A program made the position numbers and the translations under genes. Below, in pieces: positions 49,390 through 58,187 of a stretch of DNA of 64,000 nt (its first letter is position 1; each line of letters opens with the position of its first letter). The stretch comes from Desulfovibrio sp. GTDB taxonomy: Bacteria; Desulfobacterota; Desulfovibrionia; Desulfovibrionales; Desulfovibrionaceae. Under the pieces are notes generated by a model. The model was not told the origin of the DNA. It ran no database searches and saw nothing but the letters and a program-made list of their open reading frames with translations. Location of the stretch: NCBI GenBank assembly GCA_016218665.1, contig JACRDI010000028.1:1-64000 (forward strand), given 5' to 3'.

Positions 49390-49417
49390 TTGACTGCGCT
49401 TCCGGCATGCCTATTTT
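49390..49417 (+). promoter_or_regulatory. promoter of the hsp20 pair
   Basis: TTGACT (49390-49395) and TATTTT (49412-49417) are separated by 16 bases, about 30 bases upstream of the first Hsp20 ATG. The -35 is embedded in TCTTGACT, which also fits the heat-shock sigma factor -35 pattern; the -10 is a better match to sigma-70. Which factor acts is not settled. Confidence 0.55.
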
Positions 49418-49449
49418 TCGCTCACAACAACAGCGAAGGAGGTAGCCCC

Positions 49450-49863
49450 ATGGTGCTCGACTTCAACACCCTCTATACGTTCCCAGGCCGCTTCGAGCGG
49501 CTGTTCGAGGACTTCTTCAAGCCCCAGTTCGCCGAAGGGCGCAGGATGGCCTATCCCCCGCTGAACGTCAGCGAGGACGAGGTAGCCTATTACGTGCGCT
49601 CGGAACTGCCCGGCCTGCCCCTGGACGCCCTGGAACTGACCCTCACGGACAAGAGCCTGGTCATCAAGGGCGAACGCCCCACGGAGCAGGGCAAGTACTA
49701 CCGCCAGGAGCGCCCGGCCGGGTTCTTCCAGCGCGTGGTGGCGCTCAACGTGCCCGTGGACCGCGACGCGGTGAAGGCCAGCCTGGTGGACGGGGTGCTC
49801 ACCGTGACCCTGCCCAAGTGCGCGGAGTGCATTCCCCGCAAGATCAGCATCGACGTCGGCTAG
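49450..49863 (+). CDS. Hsp20 family small heat-shock protein
   Basis: The 137-residue protein is an alpha-crystallin-type chaperone: FERLFEDFF at the start, PPLNVSEDEVAYYVRSELPG, LTLTDKSLVIKGER, FFQRVVALNVPVDRDAVKAS and GVLTVTLPK. It holds unfolded proteins in the cytoplasm. AAGGAGG lies eight bases upstream of the ATG; an earlier in-frame ATG at 49375 is rejected because it is before the promoter. It is cotranscribed with the next Hsp20. Confidence 0.93.
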   Translation: MVLDFNTLYTFPGRFERLFEDFFKPQFAEGRRMAYPPLNVSEDEVAYYVRSELPGLPLDALELTLTDKSLVIKGERPTEQGKYYRQERPAGFFQRVVALNVPVDRDAVKASLVDGVLTVTLPKCAECIPRKISIDVG

Positions 49864-49892
49864 ACCGGAAGACGCAGCAAGGAGGGAACGCC

Positions 49893-50264
49893 ATGACTGA
49901 AGCAACAGAAATCAAGAACGAGGCCAAGCCCCTGCCCCGCGTGAGCCCGGCCACGGACATCCTGGAGCGCGAGGACGGGTTCTACGTGTACATGGACATC
50001 CCCGGCGTGCGCCGCGAGGATCTCAAGATCGACATCAACGAGAACGAACTGCTGGTGACGGGCCGCGCCAACCAGGGCGCCTCCGACAAGGAGACCTTCC
50101 TGGAGGTGCAGTTCGGCCCGGGCGAATACGTCCGCGCCGTGGCCCTGTCCGACCTGGTGGACCGCGAGGGCATCAAGGCCAACCTGAAGGACGGGGTGCT
50201 CATGATCCACCTGCCGAGGATGGAGAAGGCCGCCCCGCGCCGCATTCCCATCCAGACGGCCTAG
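49893..50264 (+). CDS. Hsp20 family small heat-shock protein
   Basis: The 123-residue protein is a second alpha-crystallin domain: SPATDILEREDGFYVYMDIP, LKIDINENELLVTGRA, FGPGEYVRAVALSDLVDREG and GVLMIHLPR. It has the usual length, with a short N-terminal arm. AAGGAGGG precedes the ATG. Paired Hsp20 genes often give mixed oligomers; here that is inference. It follows the first gene by 29 bases. Confidence 0.93.
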   Translation: MTEATEIKNEAKPLPRVSPATDILEREDGFYVYMDIPGVRREDLKIDINENELLVTGRANQGASDKETFLEVQFGPGEYVRAVALSDLVDREGIKANLKDGVLMIHLPRMEKAAPRRIPIQTA

Positions 50265-50360
50265 CCGGACAACAGGCCCCAAAAAACGGTTGGACGGCCG
50301 GGCCGCCGATTCCGGGCGGCGAGGCAGCGCGCCACGCGCGGCAAGCACATGAGAGCATAA

Positions 50361-50397
50361 GGCTCCCCAGGCCTCCACGCGGGCCGGGGAGCCTTTC
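50361..50397 (+). terminator. terminator of the hsp20 pair
   Basis: GGCTCCCC (50361-50368) and GGGGAGCC (50386-50393) form an 8-bp stem with an inner GGCC pairing, followed by TTTCGTTT. It lies 97 bases after the second hsp20 stop. Confidence 0.75.
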
Positions 50398-50407
50398 GTT
50401 TCCGGCC

Positions 50408-50647
50408 TCAGCCGCCGGGGCCGGGCATGCCGGCGCTCGCCGCGTCCCGCTCCGGCGCGCCCGGACTCGGCGCCGGGTAGGGCGCTGCGGCCTCCGCCGC
50501 CAGGAGCAGGGAGGCGGGCAGCGCCACCGCCGTCTCCCCCTGGCAGTCGTCCTGCGCCGCCGCCGAGACGCGGAATCCGCAGCGGCGCAGATCCTCGGCC
50601 GTCGGGAGCCGTCCCTCGGCATCTCTGAATAGAAACACGCACTGCAT
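50408..50647 (-). CDS. 79-residue hypothetical protein
   Basis: The small protein starts MQCVFLFRDAEGRLPTAEDL and continues RRCGFRVSAAAQDDCQ; the rest is Ala/Pro-rich. It is not recognised. AGGAGG lies eight bases before the ATG, which is the main support for the gene. No signal peptide is evident. Confidence 0.6.
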   Translation of the reverse strand: MQCVFLFRDAEGRLPTAEDLRRCGFRVSAAAQDDCQGETAVALPASLLLAAEAAAPYPAPSPGAPERDAASAGMPGPGG

Positions 50648-51007
50648 TGTCGCCCTCCTGAATTGCAATACGCAGCTGTGTCCCTGCTGCGCCAATAGTG
50701 TTTTGCATATCTATTCAACGCAGGGAGTGGTGTCCAGCGGAATTTCTGATTTTTGTTGTATAGGTTCGTCTATTTGCGTTTTAGAGGGGCAATTTCTACA
50801 TTAAAAAATTTTGCATGCATCAGGGTGAGCATCACAATTGCAGTCGGGCGCGCGCGCAACACAGAGAACACCCCCTTGCGGGCCATGGTGCAAGGCCTGC
50901 GGCGCGGGTGTGGACAACAGGCCCGCCTGGGCCTACACTGTGCGCACATCCGCCCAGCGAACGCCGGATGGCGGCCGCTTCCACGCATGCAGGAGGTTTT
51001 CGAGTCC
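50648..51007. other. intergenic stretch before the Sel1-repeat gene
   Basis: Positions 50690-50840 are AT-rich for this genome and probably hold the divergent promoters. The frame of the Sel1 gene is open back to 50753 but that part has no signal peptide or repeat and is not believed. No other gene is seen. Confidence 0.45.
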
Positions 51008-52192
51008 GTGACGCACCCGGCTTTTCCCCCGACCCTTCGAATCAAACACCTCGTCCGCGCCGGCCTGGTCGGCACGGGCCTGTGCGCCCTGCTGCTGGCC
51101 CCGCACGCGGCCAGCGCCAACAAGACATCCCCGGCCCAGCCCAGCGTGCTGGAGCCCGACTCCACGCCCACCTCGCCCAAGTACCGCGAGTTGTTGGCCA
51201 GGGCCCAGGCGGGCGATGTGCACGCCCAGAACGAGATCGCCATCATGCTGGCCACGGGCCAGGGCGTGCACAAGTCTCCGTCCGAGGCCGTGCGCTGGTG
51301 GACCCTCGCCGCGGACAAGGGCTCCTCCGACGCCCAGTTCAACCTCGGCCTGGCCTACGACCAGGGTCAGGGCGTGGCCCAGAACGCCACCCAGGCGGCG
51401 GTGCTGTACGAGAAAGCCGCCAGCCAGGGCAGCGTTGGGGCCATGTACAACCTGGCGGAGCTCGTCAGCAGCGGCAACGGCGTGCCCATGAACCTGGCCC
51501 AGGCCGCGCAGTACTACGAGGCCGCGGCCAACAAGGGCCACGTGAAGTCCATGTACAATCTGGCCCTGGCCTACTCGCGCGGGCAGGGCGTTGAACGCGA
51601 CGAGGTCAAGGCCGCCCACTGGATGCAGAAGGCCGCCGAGGCCGAGCTCCCGCGCGCCCAGTACCTGCTGGCGCAGATGTACGCCCAGGGCATCGGCGTG
51701 AAGAAGGATCCGGCCAAGGCCGCCCACTGGCTGGAGCGCGCCGCCACGGGCGGCCACGCCCGCGCCCAGTACTCCTATGCCCTGTACTGCCAGCAGGGCC
51801 AGGGCGTGTCCGCCGATACCGCCGCCGCCGTGCGCTGGTACCGCGAGGCCGCCAAGCGCAACCACACCGGCGCCATGTGCAACCTGGCGCTCCTGCTCAT
51901 CGAGGGCAAGGGCGTGGAGAAGAACACCGCCGAGGCCGAAAGCCTGCTCCTCCGCGCGGCGGAAATGGGCGACCCCAAGGCCATGTACAACCTGGGCCTG
52001 CTTTACCAGGAGGGCCAGGTGCTGCCGCGCAACGTCACCCAGGCCTACTACTGGCTTTCCCTGGCCGCCCGGCACGGCCTGGGCGAGGCCAGAAAGGCCC
52101 TGGAGGCGGCGTCCAAGGATCTTTCCCGCCCCGAGCGCGAGGGCCTGGACGCCAGGGTCGCCGTCTTCAAGCCCAAGGCCCCCGGCCGCTAG
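51008..52192 (+). CDS. exported Sel1-repeat protein
   Basis: The 394-residue protein has a signal peptide (LVRAGLVGTGLCALLLAPHA) and about eight Sel1-like repeats of 36 residues, for example NLGLAYDQGQGVAQNATQAA, NLALAYSRGQGVERDEVKAA and YLLAQMYAQGIGVKKDPAKA. Sel1 repeats form helical scaffolds for protein contacts, often in the envelope. The GTG at 51008 is preferred because AGGAGG lies upstream and the signal peptide begins there, though an ATG at 50987 is possible. Confidence 0.85.
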   Translation: MTHPAFPPTLRIKHLVRAGLVGTGLCALLLAPHAASANKTSPAQPSVLEPDSTPTSPKYRELLARAQAGDVHAQNEIAIMLATGQGVHKSPSEAVRWWTLAADKGSSDAQFNLGLAYDQGQGVAQNATQAAVLYEKAASQGSVGAMYNLAELVSSGNGVPMNLAQAAQYYEAAANKGHVKSMYNLALAYSRGQGVERDEVKAAHWMQKAAEAELPRAQYLLAQMYAQGIGVKKDPAKAAHWLERAATGGHARAQYSYALYCQQGQGVSADTAAAVRWYREAAKRNHTGAMCNLALLLIEGKGVEKNTAEAESLLLRAAEMGDPKAMYNLGLLYQEGQVLPRNVTQAYYWLSLAARHGLGEARKALEAASKDLSRPEREGLDARVAVFKPKAPGR

Positions 52193-52279
52193 CATCCCCT
52201 TTGCGGCGCGCCCTTGACGCGGGGGGACATCGGCAGCACATTAAAAGGTGCCGTCCCCCCGCGGCAGGAGGTGCCCGCC

Positions 52280-52816
52280 ATGCGCATCGAACAGATCATG
52301 CGGCACGACCCCACCAGGGTCGGCCCCCGCGAGCCGGTGTCCCGGCTCATCGAATGGTACGCCAACCCCGGCGGCCGCTCCCGCTACACCTATGTCGTCG
52401 ACGAGGGGGGCCATCTCCTCGGCGTGGTCACCATGATGGAGCTTCTGGCCCTGTTCATGGACCCGGACATGATCTGCGGCCACGAGCGCGGCGACATCAC
52501 CGAGGCCGAGGCCGTCAAGCGCATCAGCTGCGCCCTGGCGGAGAAGAAGGACACGCCGGTGGAGCGCATCATGCGCCGCGACCTGCCCACCATCGCCCCG
52601 GAGCGCTCCTTCCTGGACGCCCGCCTGCTGCTGCGCGAGCGCAAGACCACCGCGCTGCCCGTGGTGGACGCCAGCGGCGTGCTGGTGGGCGAGATCACCC
52701 GCCGGGTTCTCTTGAAGCTCCTGGACACCATGCTGCGCGACCCGGAGCTCTTCACCCTGCGCAAGGATTGCAAGCGCCTGTTCGAGAGCGCCGGAAGCGA
52801 GGTCTTTGTGGGCTAG
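52280..52816 (+). CDS. CBS-domain pair protein
   Basis: The 178-residue protein is two CBS repeats with little else: RIEQIMRHDPTRVGPREPVS to YVVDEGGHLLGVVTMMELL, and VERIMRRDLPTIAPERSFLD to LPVVDASGVLVGEITRRVLL. Such pairs bind adenine nucleotides and control a partner; none is adjacent. CAGGAGG precedes the ATG. Confidence 0.88.
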   Translation: MRIEQIMRHDPTRVGPREPVSRLIEWYANPGGRSRYTYVVDEGGHLLGVVTMMELLALFMDPDMICGHERGDITEAEAVKRISCALAEKKDTPVERIMRRDLPTIAPERSFLDARLLLRERKTTALPVVDASGVLVGEITRRVLLKLLDTMLRDPELFTLRKDCKRLFESAGSEVFVG

Positions 52817-52888
52817 CCGCCGGTGGGGAGGCGCGGATGCCGGGCCGGCCTGTGCGTCAGGCTGCCCGCCAAAGGTCAGGCCAGTACG

Positions 52889-54103
52889 TCAGGCCGAGAG
52901 CACGTCCAGGATCTCGATGCCCGCCGCCTGGCGCGCGGGGTAGGCCCCGGCCCCAAGCCCCAGCAGCACGGAGCCCACGAGGGTGCCCAGGCTGAACACG
53001 GGCTCGAACACGTAGGGGAAGCCCGCCAGGGCGCACACCAACTCCACCAGCGCGATGCTGGCCGCCACCCCGCAGGCCCCGCCCGTGCCGGCCATGATGC
53101 CGGCCTCCAGCAGGAATTGCCGCGTGATGTGGCCCCGGCTGCCGCCCACGGCCCGGCGGATGCCGATCTCCGTGCGCCTGGCCTGCACCATGAGCACCAT
53201 GATGGACAAGATGCCCATGGCCCCCACGGCGAAGGAGATGATCGAGGTGATGAGCCCCAGGGTCTGCACCAGATCAAGGGCTTCTTTCCGCAGTTGCATG
53301 GCGTCCGAGGGCGTCAGCAGGCTGAAGTCGTCCTTCTTGCCCTCCAGGTGGTGCCGCTCCCGCAGGATGGCCCCGGCCGCGGCCTTCACCTGGGCGATGT
53401 CCGAGCCCTCGGCCAGCTTGAGGTAGGCCCCGGTGATCCATGTCTGGTTGGCCGCCCGGCGCAGGAAGGTCGTCAGCGGCAGAAAGGTCTGCTCGTCCTG
53501 GTCCGTGCCGGTAAGGTCGCGGCCCTTGGCCTCCATGACGCCCACCACGCGGAAGCGCGCCCGGAACACCTGCACCTCCTGCCCCAGGGCCGCCTCCGGC
53601 GCGCCGAAGAGCCGCTCCGCGATCTTGCGGCCCAGAACCGCCACGCGCTCCATGTCCTCCACGTCCTGGTCCACCAGAAAGCGCCCGTATTCTGGCTGGA
53701 AGCTGCGTATGCCCGCATAGGACGGCCACGTGCCCACCATCTGCGTGGTCACCGTGGTTGCGCCCGAGCGGATGGGCATGGTGCCGGAAAAGAACGGGGC
53801 CATGCCCAGCACCCCCGGCACGCCGCCCTCCAGGGCCCGCGCGTCCTGCACCGTGAACGTGCGCTGGGAGCCCGGATTGCGCGCGCCGCCGTCGCGGGTG
53901 AAGCGCACCTGCCCGGCCAGCGCCGCGAAAAGTCCCGGCCCCAGCTTTTCGGCCTCGGCCTCGGCGTTCTTGTACATGGCCGCCGCCACGTGCTCCACCC
54001 CGTTGAAGGACAGCGCGCCCAGGAACACGCCGAGCATGGCCAGCACCGCGCGCAGCTTGTGGGCCGATAACGAGGCCAGGGCGATCTTGAGGTCGAGCAG
54101 CAT
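52889..54103 (-). CDS. MacB/FtsX-type ABC transporter permease
   Basis: The 404-residue protein has an N-terminal membrane segment (LKIALASLSAHKLRAVLAML), a large periplasmic MacB-PCD-like domain and three C-terminal segments with the FtsX pattern (SIISFAVGAMGILSIMVLMV, RRTEIGIRRAVGGSRGHITR, LEAGIMAGTGGACGVAASIA). It would be the membrane part of an export or lipoprotein-release transporter. No ATPase gene is beside it in the window, so the partner must be elsewhere. The ribosome site before the ATG is poor. Confidence 0.88.
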   Translation of the reverse strand: MLLDLKIALASLSAHKLRAVLAMLGVFLGALSFNGVEHVAAAMYKNAEAEAEKLGPGLFAALAGQVRFTRDGGARNPGSQRTFTVQDARALEGGVPGVLGMAPFFSGTMPIRSGATTVTTQMVGTWPSYAGIRSFQPEYGRFLVDQDVEDMERVAVLGRKIAERLFGAPEAALGQEVQVFRARFRVVGVMEAKGRDLTGTDQDEQTFLPLTTFLRRAANQTWITGAYLKLAEGSDIAQVKAAAGAILRERHHLEGKKDDFSLLTPSDAMQLRKEALDLVQTLGLITSIISFAVGAMGILSIMVLMVQARRTEIGIRRAVGGSRGHITRQFLLEAGIMAGTGGACGVAASIALVELVCALAGFPYVFEPVFSLGTLVGSVLLGLGAGAYPARQAAGIEILDVLSA

Positions 54104-54537
54104 GGGCCGGTTGTAGCGCGCGGCGCGGCGCCCGGCAAGGAGCGAGGCAAGGGGCTCCGCCCCTTGGACCCCGCCAGGGGGCATGCACCCCCTGGACCCG
54201 CATATGGGGTGGGCGGCGGCAAGGGCGCTGTGGCGCGGCAGTGCGGAACTCCCTCAATTTCCGTTTCTGCGTTGCGGCGCGGGCGCCGCAACGCAGAAAC
54301 GGGCAATTTTGAGGGAAGCGCCCGTCGGGGAAGGGGAGGACGGGGCAGACGGAACGGCCGCCAGGGGGCGCGCCGGGAGCCGCAGACGCGCAGGGGCAGC
54401 ATCTCCGTCCTTCAGCCCCTGCGCGAGGGTTTCCGTTCCGGCGGCCGAGTGCCGGGGCGGAAATCCTCGCCAAAGGAAGTCCGGAGGGTCGAAGACCCTC
54501 TGGCGGGGCCTGGGGCGGAGCCCCGGCTTGGGCTGTG
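54104..54537. repeat. REPIN-like unit: two inverted repeat blocks around a long palindrome
   Basis: The block at 54148-54203 is the second copy of the 55-base block at 47150-47204 (one extra base and one change). A 65-base palindrome occupies 54251-54315, with a perfect 19-bp core around GG. A diverged, inverted copy of the block (GGGGCGGAGCCCC, then GGGTC-GAA-GACCC) is at about 54480-54527. No gene is seen in the 434 bases. Confidence 0.75.
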
Positions 54538-56355
54538 CTACGACTGCCCTTCGCGCTTCAGGTCGGCCACCAGGGCGCGCAGGGTCTCGGCCTGTTCGGC
54601 CAGCTCGCGGATGGCCTCGGTGGTCTGCTGCATGCTTTGGGCGGTCTCTGCGGCGATGGTGTTGATCTGCTCCACGGACTGGTTGATCTCCTCGCTGGCG
54701 GCGCTCTGTTCCTCGGCCGCGGTGGCGATGCTCTGCACCTGCAGCGCGGTGGACTCGCTCATGCGCAGGATCTCGTCCAGGGAGGAGCCGGACTGGCGCA
54801 CCAGCTCGGTGGATTCGGCAATGGCGCGGGCGGCCTGCTCCATGCCGTCCACGTTCTGGCGGGAGACATCCTGCACGGCGCGCACGGTTTCGCCCACTTC
54901 CTTGGTGGCGTTCATGGTCTTTTCGGCCAGCTTGCGCACCTCGTCGGCCACCACGGCGAAGCCTCTGCCCGCGTCGCCCGCGCGGGCGGCCTCGATGGCG
55001 GCGTTGAGCGCCAGCAGGTTGGTCTGGTCGGCGATGTCGTTGATGACGTTCATGACCTGGCTGATGTCCTGGGCGCGGTGGCCCAGGGTGTCCATGTTGG
55101 ACTTGAGGTTGGTGGAGAGCTTCAGCAGGGCGTCCATGGCGGCCACGGACCGGGCGACCACGCTGTTGCCCTCGGTGGCGCGGGCGCGGGCGGTGTCGGC
55201 GCCCTCGGCGGCCTGGGTGGCGTTCTTGGCCACTTCGAGCACGGTGGCGTTCATTTCCTCCATGGCCGTGGCGGTCTCGGTGATGCGCTCGCGCTGCACG
55301 TCGGTGGCGCGACCGATGGTGTCGGCCTGGCCGGAGATCTGCTCCGAGGCGGAGGAGAGGCGCTCGACCACGGTCTCAAGCTTGCTGGCGGCGGCCAGCA
55401 GGCCCTCCTGCCGGGCGTGGATGGCCTGGGCCTTGGCCTCGTTGGCGAGCACGGTGGCTTCCTCGGCCGCGCGGGCCTTTTCCTCGGCCTCGCGGGTCTT
55501 GGCGGTGATGTCGGCCAGGTTCTGCTTCAGGGTGGCCACCATGGCGTTGAGCGAGGTTTCGAGCTTGGTCACCTCGTCCTTTCCGGTTGCGCGCAGGGTG
55601 ATGTCCAGGCGGCCGGCGGCCACGTCCTCCGCGGCCTTGGTGGCGGCCACCAGGGGCCGCACGATGCTGCGGAAGATGGCCAGGGAGAAAGGCAGCACGC
55701 CGACGACGAGCAGGGCCAGCACCACCCCGGTGATGAGCAGCACGGCGCGCTTGACCATGTCGGAGATGGCTTCGTTGATCTTGGCCTTTTCCTCGTCCAC
55801 GTTGTCGATGTAGATGCCGGTGCCGATCCAGTAGGGCGTGCCGGGAATCTGCTCGGAGTAGCTGAGCTTGGGCTGCAGGCCCTTGCCGGGCTTTTCGAAC
55901 ACGTACTCCACGAAGCCGCCGCCCTGGTTTGCGGCCTTGGCCAGTTCGGTCACGTAGGACACGCCGTTCTTGTCCTTGGCGCCGGACATGTCCTTGCCGG
56001 TGAGCTCCGGCTTGATGGGCACGGTGATGACCGTGGTGCCCTCGTAGATGAAGAAGTAGCCGGACTTGTCCTCCTCGTAGCGGATGGGCCCCACCAGCCG
56101 GCGCATGGTGTCGGTGGCGAAGCTCTTGTCCGGGGGCAGGTCCTTGATGACCTCGGCGATGCTGACGGCCAGGGAGTGCACCGAGAGCTTGAGCTTGTCC
56201 TTCTCGCCGGTGAGCATCACCTGCTGGGTCTGCCTGGCGGCGTAGTCGCGCACTTGGTTCATCTGCTGGGTGAAGGCCCCGCCCACGATGGCGGCGAAGA
56301 CCACGGCGATGGTGATGAGCAGGACGATGCGGGCGCGGATGGTGATGTTGCGCAT
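54538..56355 (-). CDS. methyl-accepting chemotaxis protein with Cache domain
   Basis: The 605-residue receptor has an N-terminal membrane segment (about 8-30), a single-Cache periplasmic domain ([32 protein letters not shown]), a second membrane segment near 200-225, a HAMP domain and a long signalling coil with the hairpin tip [20 protein letters not shown]. It senses a ligand, perhaps a small organic acid, and drives CheA. The tail ends GQS without the CheR/CheB-binding pentapeptide. ATG 56355 has GAGGAG upstream. Confidence 0.94.
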   Translation of the reverse strand: MRNITIRARIVLLITIAVVFAAIVGGAFTQQMNQVRDYAARQTQQVMLTGEKDKLKLSVHSLAVSIAEVIKDLPPDKSFATDTMRRLVGPIRYEEDKSGYFFIYEGTTVITVPIKPELTGKDMSGAKDKNGVSYVTELAKAANQGGGFVEYVFEKPGKGLQPKLSYSEQIPGTPYWIGTGIYIDNVDEEKAKINEAISDMVKRAVLLITGVVLALLVVGVLPFSLAIFRSIVRPLVAATKAAEDVAAGRLDITLRATGKDEVTKLETSLNAMVATLKQNLADITAKTREAEEKARAAEEATVLANEAKAQAIHARQEGLLAAASKLETVVERLSSASEQISGQADTIGRATDVQRERITETATAMEEMNATVLEVAKNATQAAEGADTARARATEGNSVVARSVAAMDALLKLSTNLKSNMDTLGHRAQDISQVMNVINDIADQTNLLALNAAIEAARAGDAGRGFAVVADEVRKLAEKTMNATKEVGETVRAVQDVSRQNVDGMEQAARAIAESTELVRQSGSSLDEILRMSESTALQVQSIATAAEEQSAASEEINQSVEQINTIAAETAQSMQQTTEAIRELAEQAETLRALVADLKREGQS

Positions 56356-56512
56356 GGGCACTCCTCTGCTTGGGCAAGGGCTGGGCTGGCCTGCGCGGAG
56401 GGGGGTGCCGCGAAGACGGGCTGATTGGATACAAACGTACCAATGCTCGCGTTTTCACGCAAGCCTGCGCAGGATTTCTCGGCCCGTTGGCGGAAAAATA
56501 TTAGGTGGAAGG

Positions 56513-57739
56513 CTAGTCCTGGTAGTCGATGTCCGCGCAGAGGATGCAGGAGCGGTTGTCGCGGTCCTTGTAGGCGGCGGAGATGGTGATGCAGCGGTTG
56601 CCCGAGGCCAGCGATATGTACGGCTGGGTGGTGAACTTGGGCAGGCCGGCGCGCAGGGGCAGGTAGTATTCCTTCAGGGAGTGGTCCGCGCCCACGCGGG
56701 CGGGCTCGTAGATGAAGCGCTTGCGCTTGCGCAGCTTGGCCGGGTTGCACACCGTGCCCGAGAGCTGCACGCCCTTGGCGTTCAGCACGTAAAGGCACTC
56801 GATCTGGCCGTTCTCGTCGATGAACTCGGTGAGGGTCTGGTCCAGCCCGGTGGGGCCCTGGTGGGCCAGGCGCTCGCACATGCCGAGGACCAGGGCGTCG
56901 TGCCGGGCGTAGAGCGCCTTCTGCGCGGCGAAGCGCTCGGTGGCGTGGGTGCGGAACTTCTGCGCCAGGTACTCGATGCGCTCGGCGATGTTCTCCGCCG
57001 GGGGCATGTTCCTGGCCGGCCGGCCGAAGTAGTAGCCCTGGAACACGTCCACGCCGATCTCCAGCAGGCGCAGGATGTCCTCCTGGCGCTCCACGCCCTC
57101 GGCCAGGGCCAGGGAGCCCAGGCGCGAGGCCATCTGCACGAAGCTCTTGACCACCTCCAGCCGCGTCATGTGCCCGTCCACGCCGGAGACCAGCGAGCGG
57201 TCGAGCTTGAGCACGTCGGGCTTGAGCAGGGGAATGCGGTCCAGGTTGGAATGGCCCACGCCCACGTCGTCCAGGGCGATGAGGAAGCCGTTCTTGCGGT
57301 AGTTGCCCACGAAGTCGGCCAGGGCCCCGGTGTCGCGCGCGCGGGATTCCACGATCTCGATGAGCACGTTGTTGGGGCTGATGCCGTACTCCTTCACCTT
57401 GTGCAGCAGCAGGGTGGAGCGGGCCACGTCGGCGTCTATGGCGTGGCCGTCCACGTTGAGGGAGAGGATGAGATCCTTGTTCTTGGCGTGGATGGGGGCG
57501 AAGGCCTCCAGGGCCTTGCGCCGGCACAGCCGGTCCAGCTCCAGCAGGCAGCCGGCCTCGTGCGCCATGCGGAAAAGCTCCTGGGGGGGAATGTCCTCCC
57601 CCGGGGCGGTGCAGCGCGAGAGCGCCTCGACGCCGAGGAGCGCCTTGCGCTTGATGGAGACGAGGGAATGAAAGGCCGTGCCGATCCACTCGCGCTCGAT
57701 GATCTCCTGGATCGTGACGGCTTCCGCAGTGTTTTCCAT
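56513..57739 (-). CDS. EAL-domain cyclic di-GMP phosphodiesterase
   Basis: The 408-residue protein has an EAL domain at about 15-260: LLGVEALSRC, ILSLNVDGHAI, VLIEIVESRA, IALDDVGVGHSNLDR, DVLKLDRSLV, LALAEGVERQ and FQGYYFGRPA. The catalytic EAL Glu, Asn, Asp pair, Lys and final Glu seem present, though DDFGTG is DDVGVG. The C-terminal 140 residues (ECLYVLNAKGVQLSGTVCNP) look like a sensory PDC-like domain in the cytoplasm. The ATG at 57739 lacks a strong ribosome site. Confidence 0.88.
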   Translation of the reverse strand: MENTAEAVTIQEIIEREWIGTAFHSLVSIKRKALLGVEALSRCTAPGEDIPPQELFRMAHEAGCLLELDRLCRRKALEAFAPIHAKNKDLILSLNVDGHAIDADVARSTLLLHKVKEYGISPNNVLIEIVESRARDTGALADFVGNYRKNGFLIALDDVGVGHSNLDRIPLLKPDVLKLDRSLVSGVDGHMTRLEVVKSFVQMASRLGSLALAEGVERQEDILRLLEIGVDVFQGYYFGRPARNMPPAENIAERIEYLAQKFRTHATERFAAQKALYARHDALVLGMCERLAHQGPTGLDQTLTEFIDENGQIECLYVLNAKGVQLSGTVCNPAKLRKRKRFIYEPARVGADHSLKEYYLPLRAGLPKFTTQPYISLASGNRCITISAAYKDRDNRSCILCADIDYQD

Positions 57740-57916
57740 AGGCGTTCGGCCATGAAAGCAAGAGCCGGGCCACTTCTGTAGCCGCTCGGATTCATGCATG
57801 TTTTTTCGCCAGGGGAGGATATGTCGCCGCGAGCATGGACAAAATTGTGGAATGAGCGCCGATCCCTATACAGAAATGAATAAACCCTGCAAAATACCAA
57901 TACGTAGAAAAACCTG

Positions 57917-57945
57917 TTGACATGCCGTGCGCCTGCGGGTAGATG
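57917..57945 (+). promoter_or_regulatory. promoter of the aromatic operon
   Basis: TTGACA (57917-57922) and TAGATG (57940-57945) are separated by 17 bases, a good sigma-70 promoter. Transcription would start near 57952, only two bases before the leader-peptide ATG, so the leader would be almost leaderless unless another promoter exists upstream. Confidence 0.7.
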
Positions 57946-57953
57946 CTCACCTC

Positions 57954-58049
57954 ATGAACGCTTCTTCCGCCAACAATACCACCTTCTCCTTTAGCCAGTA
58001 CTGGTATTATTGGTTTAGCCGCGCCTGCGGCCTGGGAGAGGTGTGTTGA
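57954..58049 (+). CDS. aromatic amino acid leader peptide
   Basis: The 31-residue peptide reads MNASSANNTTFSFSQ, then the run Tyr16-Trp17-Tyr18-Tyr19-Trp20-Phe21, then SRACGLGEVC and a TGA at 58047. Six consecutive aromatic residues in a short ORF between a promoter and a terminator are typical of transcription attenuation. Shortage of charged Tyr-, Trp- or Phe-tRNA would stall the ribosome at 57999-58016. No Shine-Dalgarno is clear before the ATG, which fits a near-leaderless start. Confidence 0.85.
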   Translation: MNASSANNTTFSFSQYWYYWFSRACGLGEVC

Positions 58050-58123
58050 CGGAGACAGGACGTTAACCAAAAGCCTCTTCAGGAAGGGCCGCGGGCGAAA
58101 GCCGGCGGCCCTTCTTTAGTTTT
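58018..58123 (+). terminator. attenuator: antiterminator and terminator arms
   Basis: The terminator has arms 58083-58096 and 58101-58114 (13 of 14 pairs) with a GAAA loop, followed by TTTAGTTTT. The segment 58022-58033 can pair with 58086-58097 over 12 bases (two are G-U), which would take up the left arm of the terminator. Segment 58018-58031 can instead form a small CCGC/GCGG hairpin. The structure lies just behind the aromatic codons of the leader peptide. Confidence 0.85.
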
Positions 58124-58187
58124 CACCGCCGGGACCATCGCCAGACAGACCTTCGCAGGGGCTCAAACCAGACGAAAGGAGCAGGCC

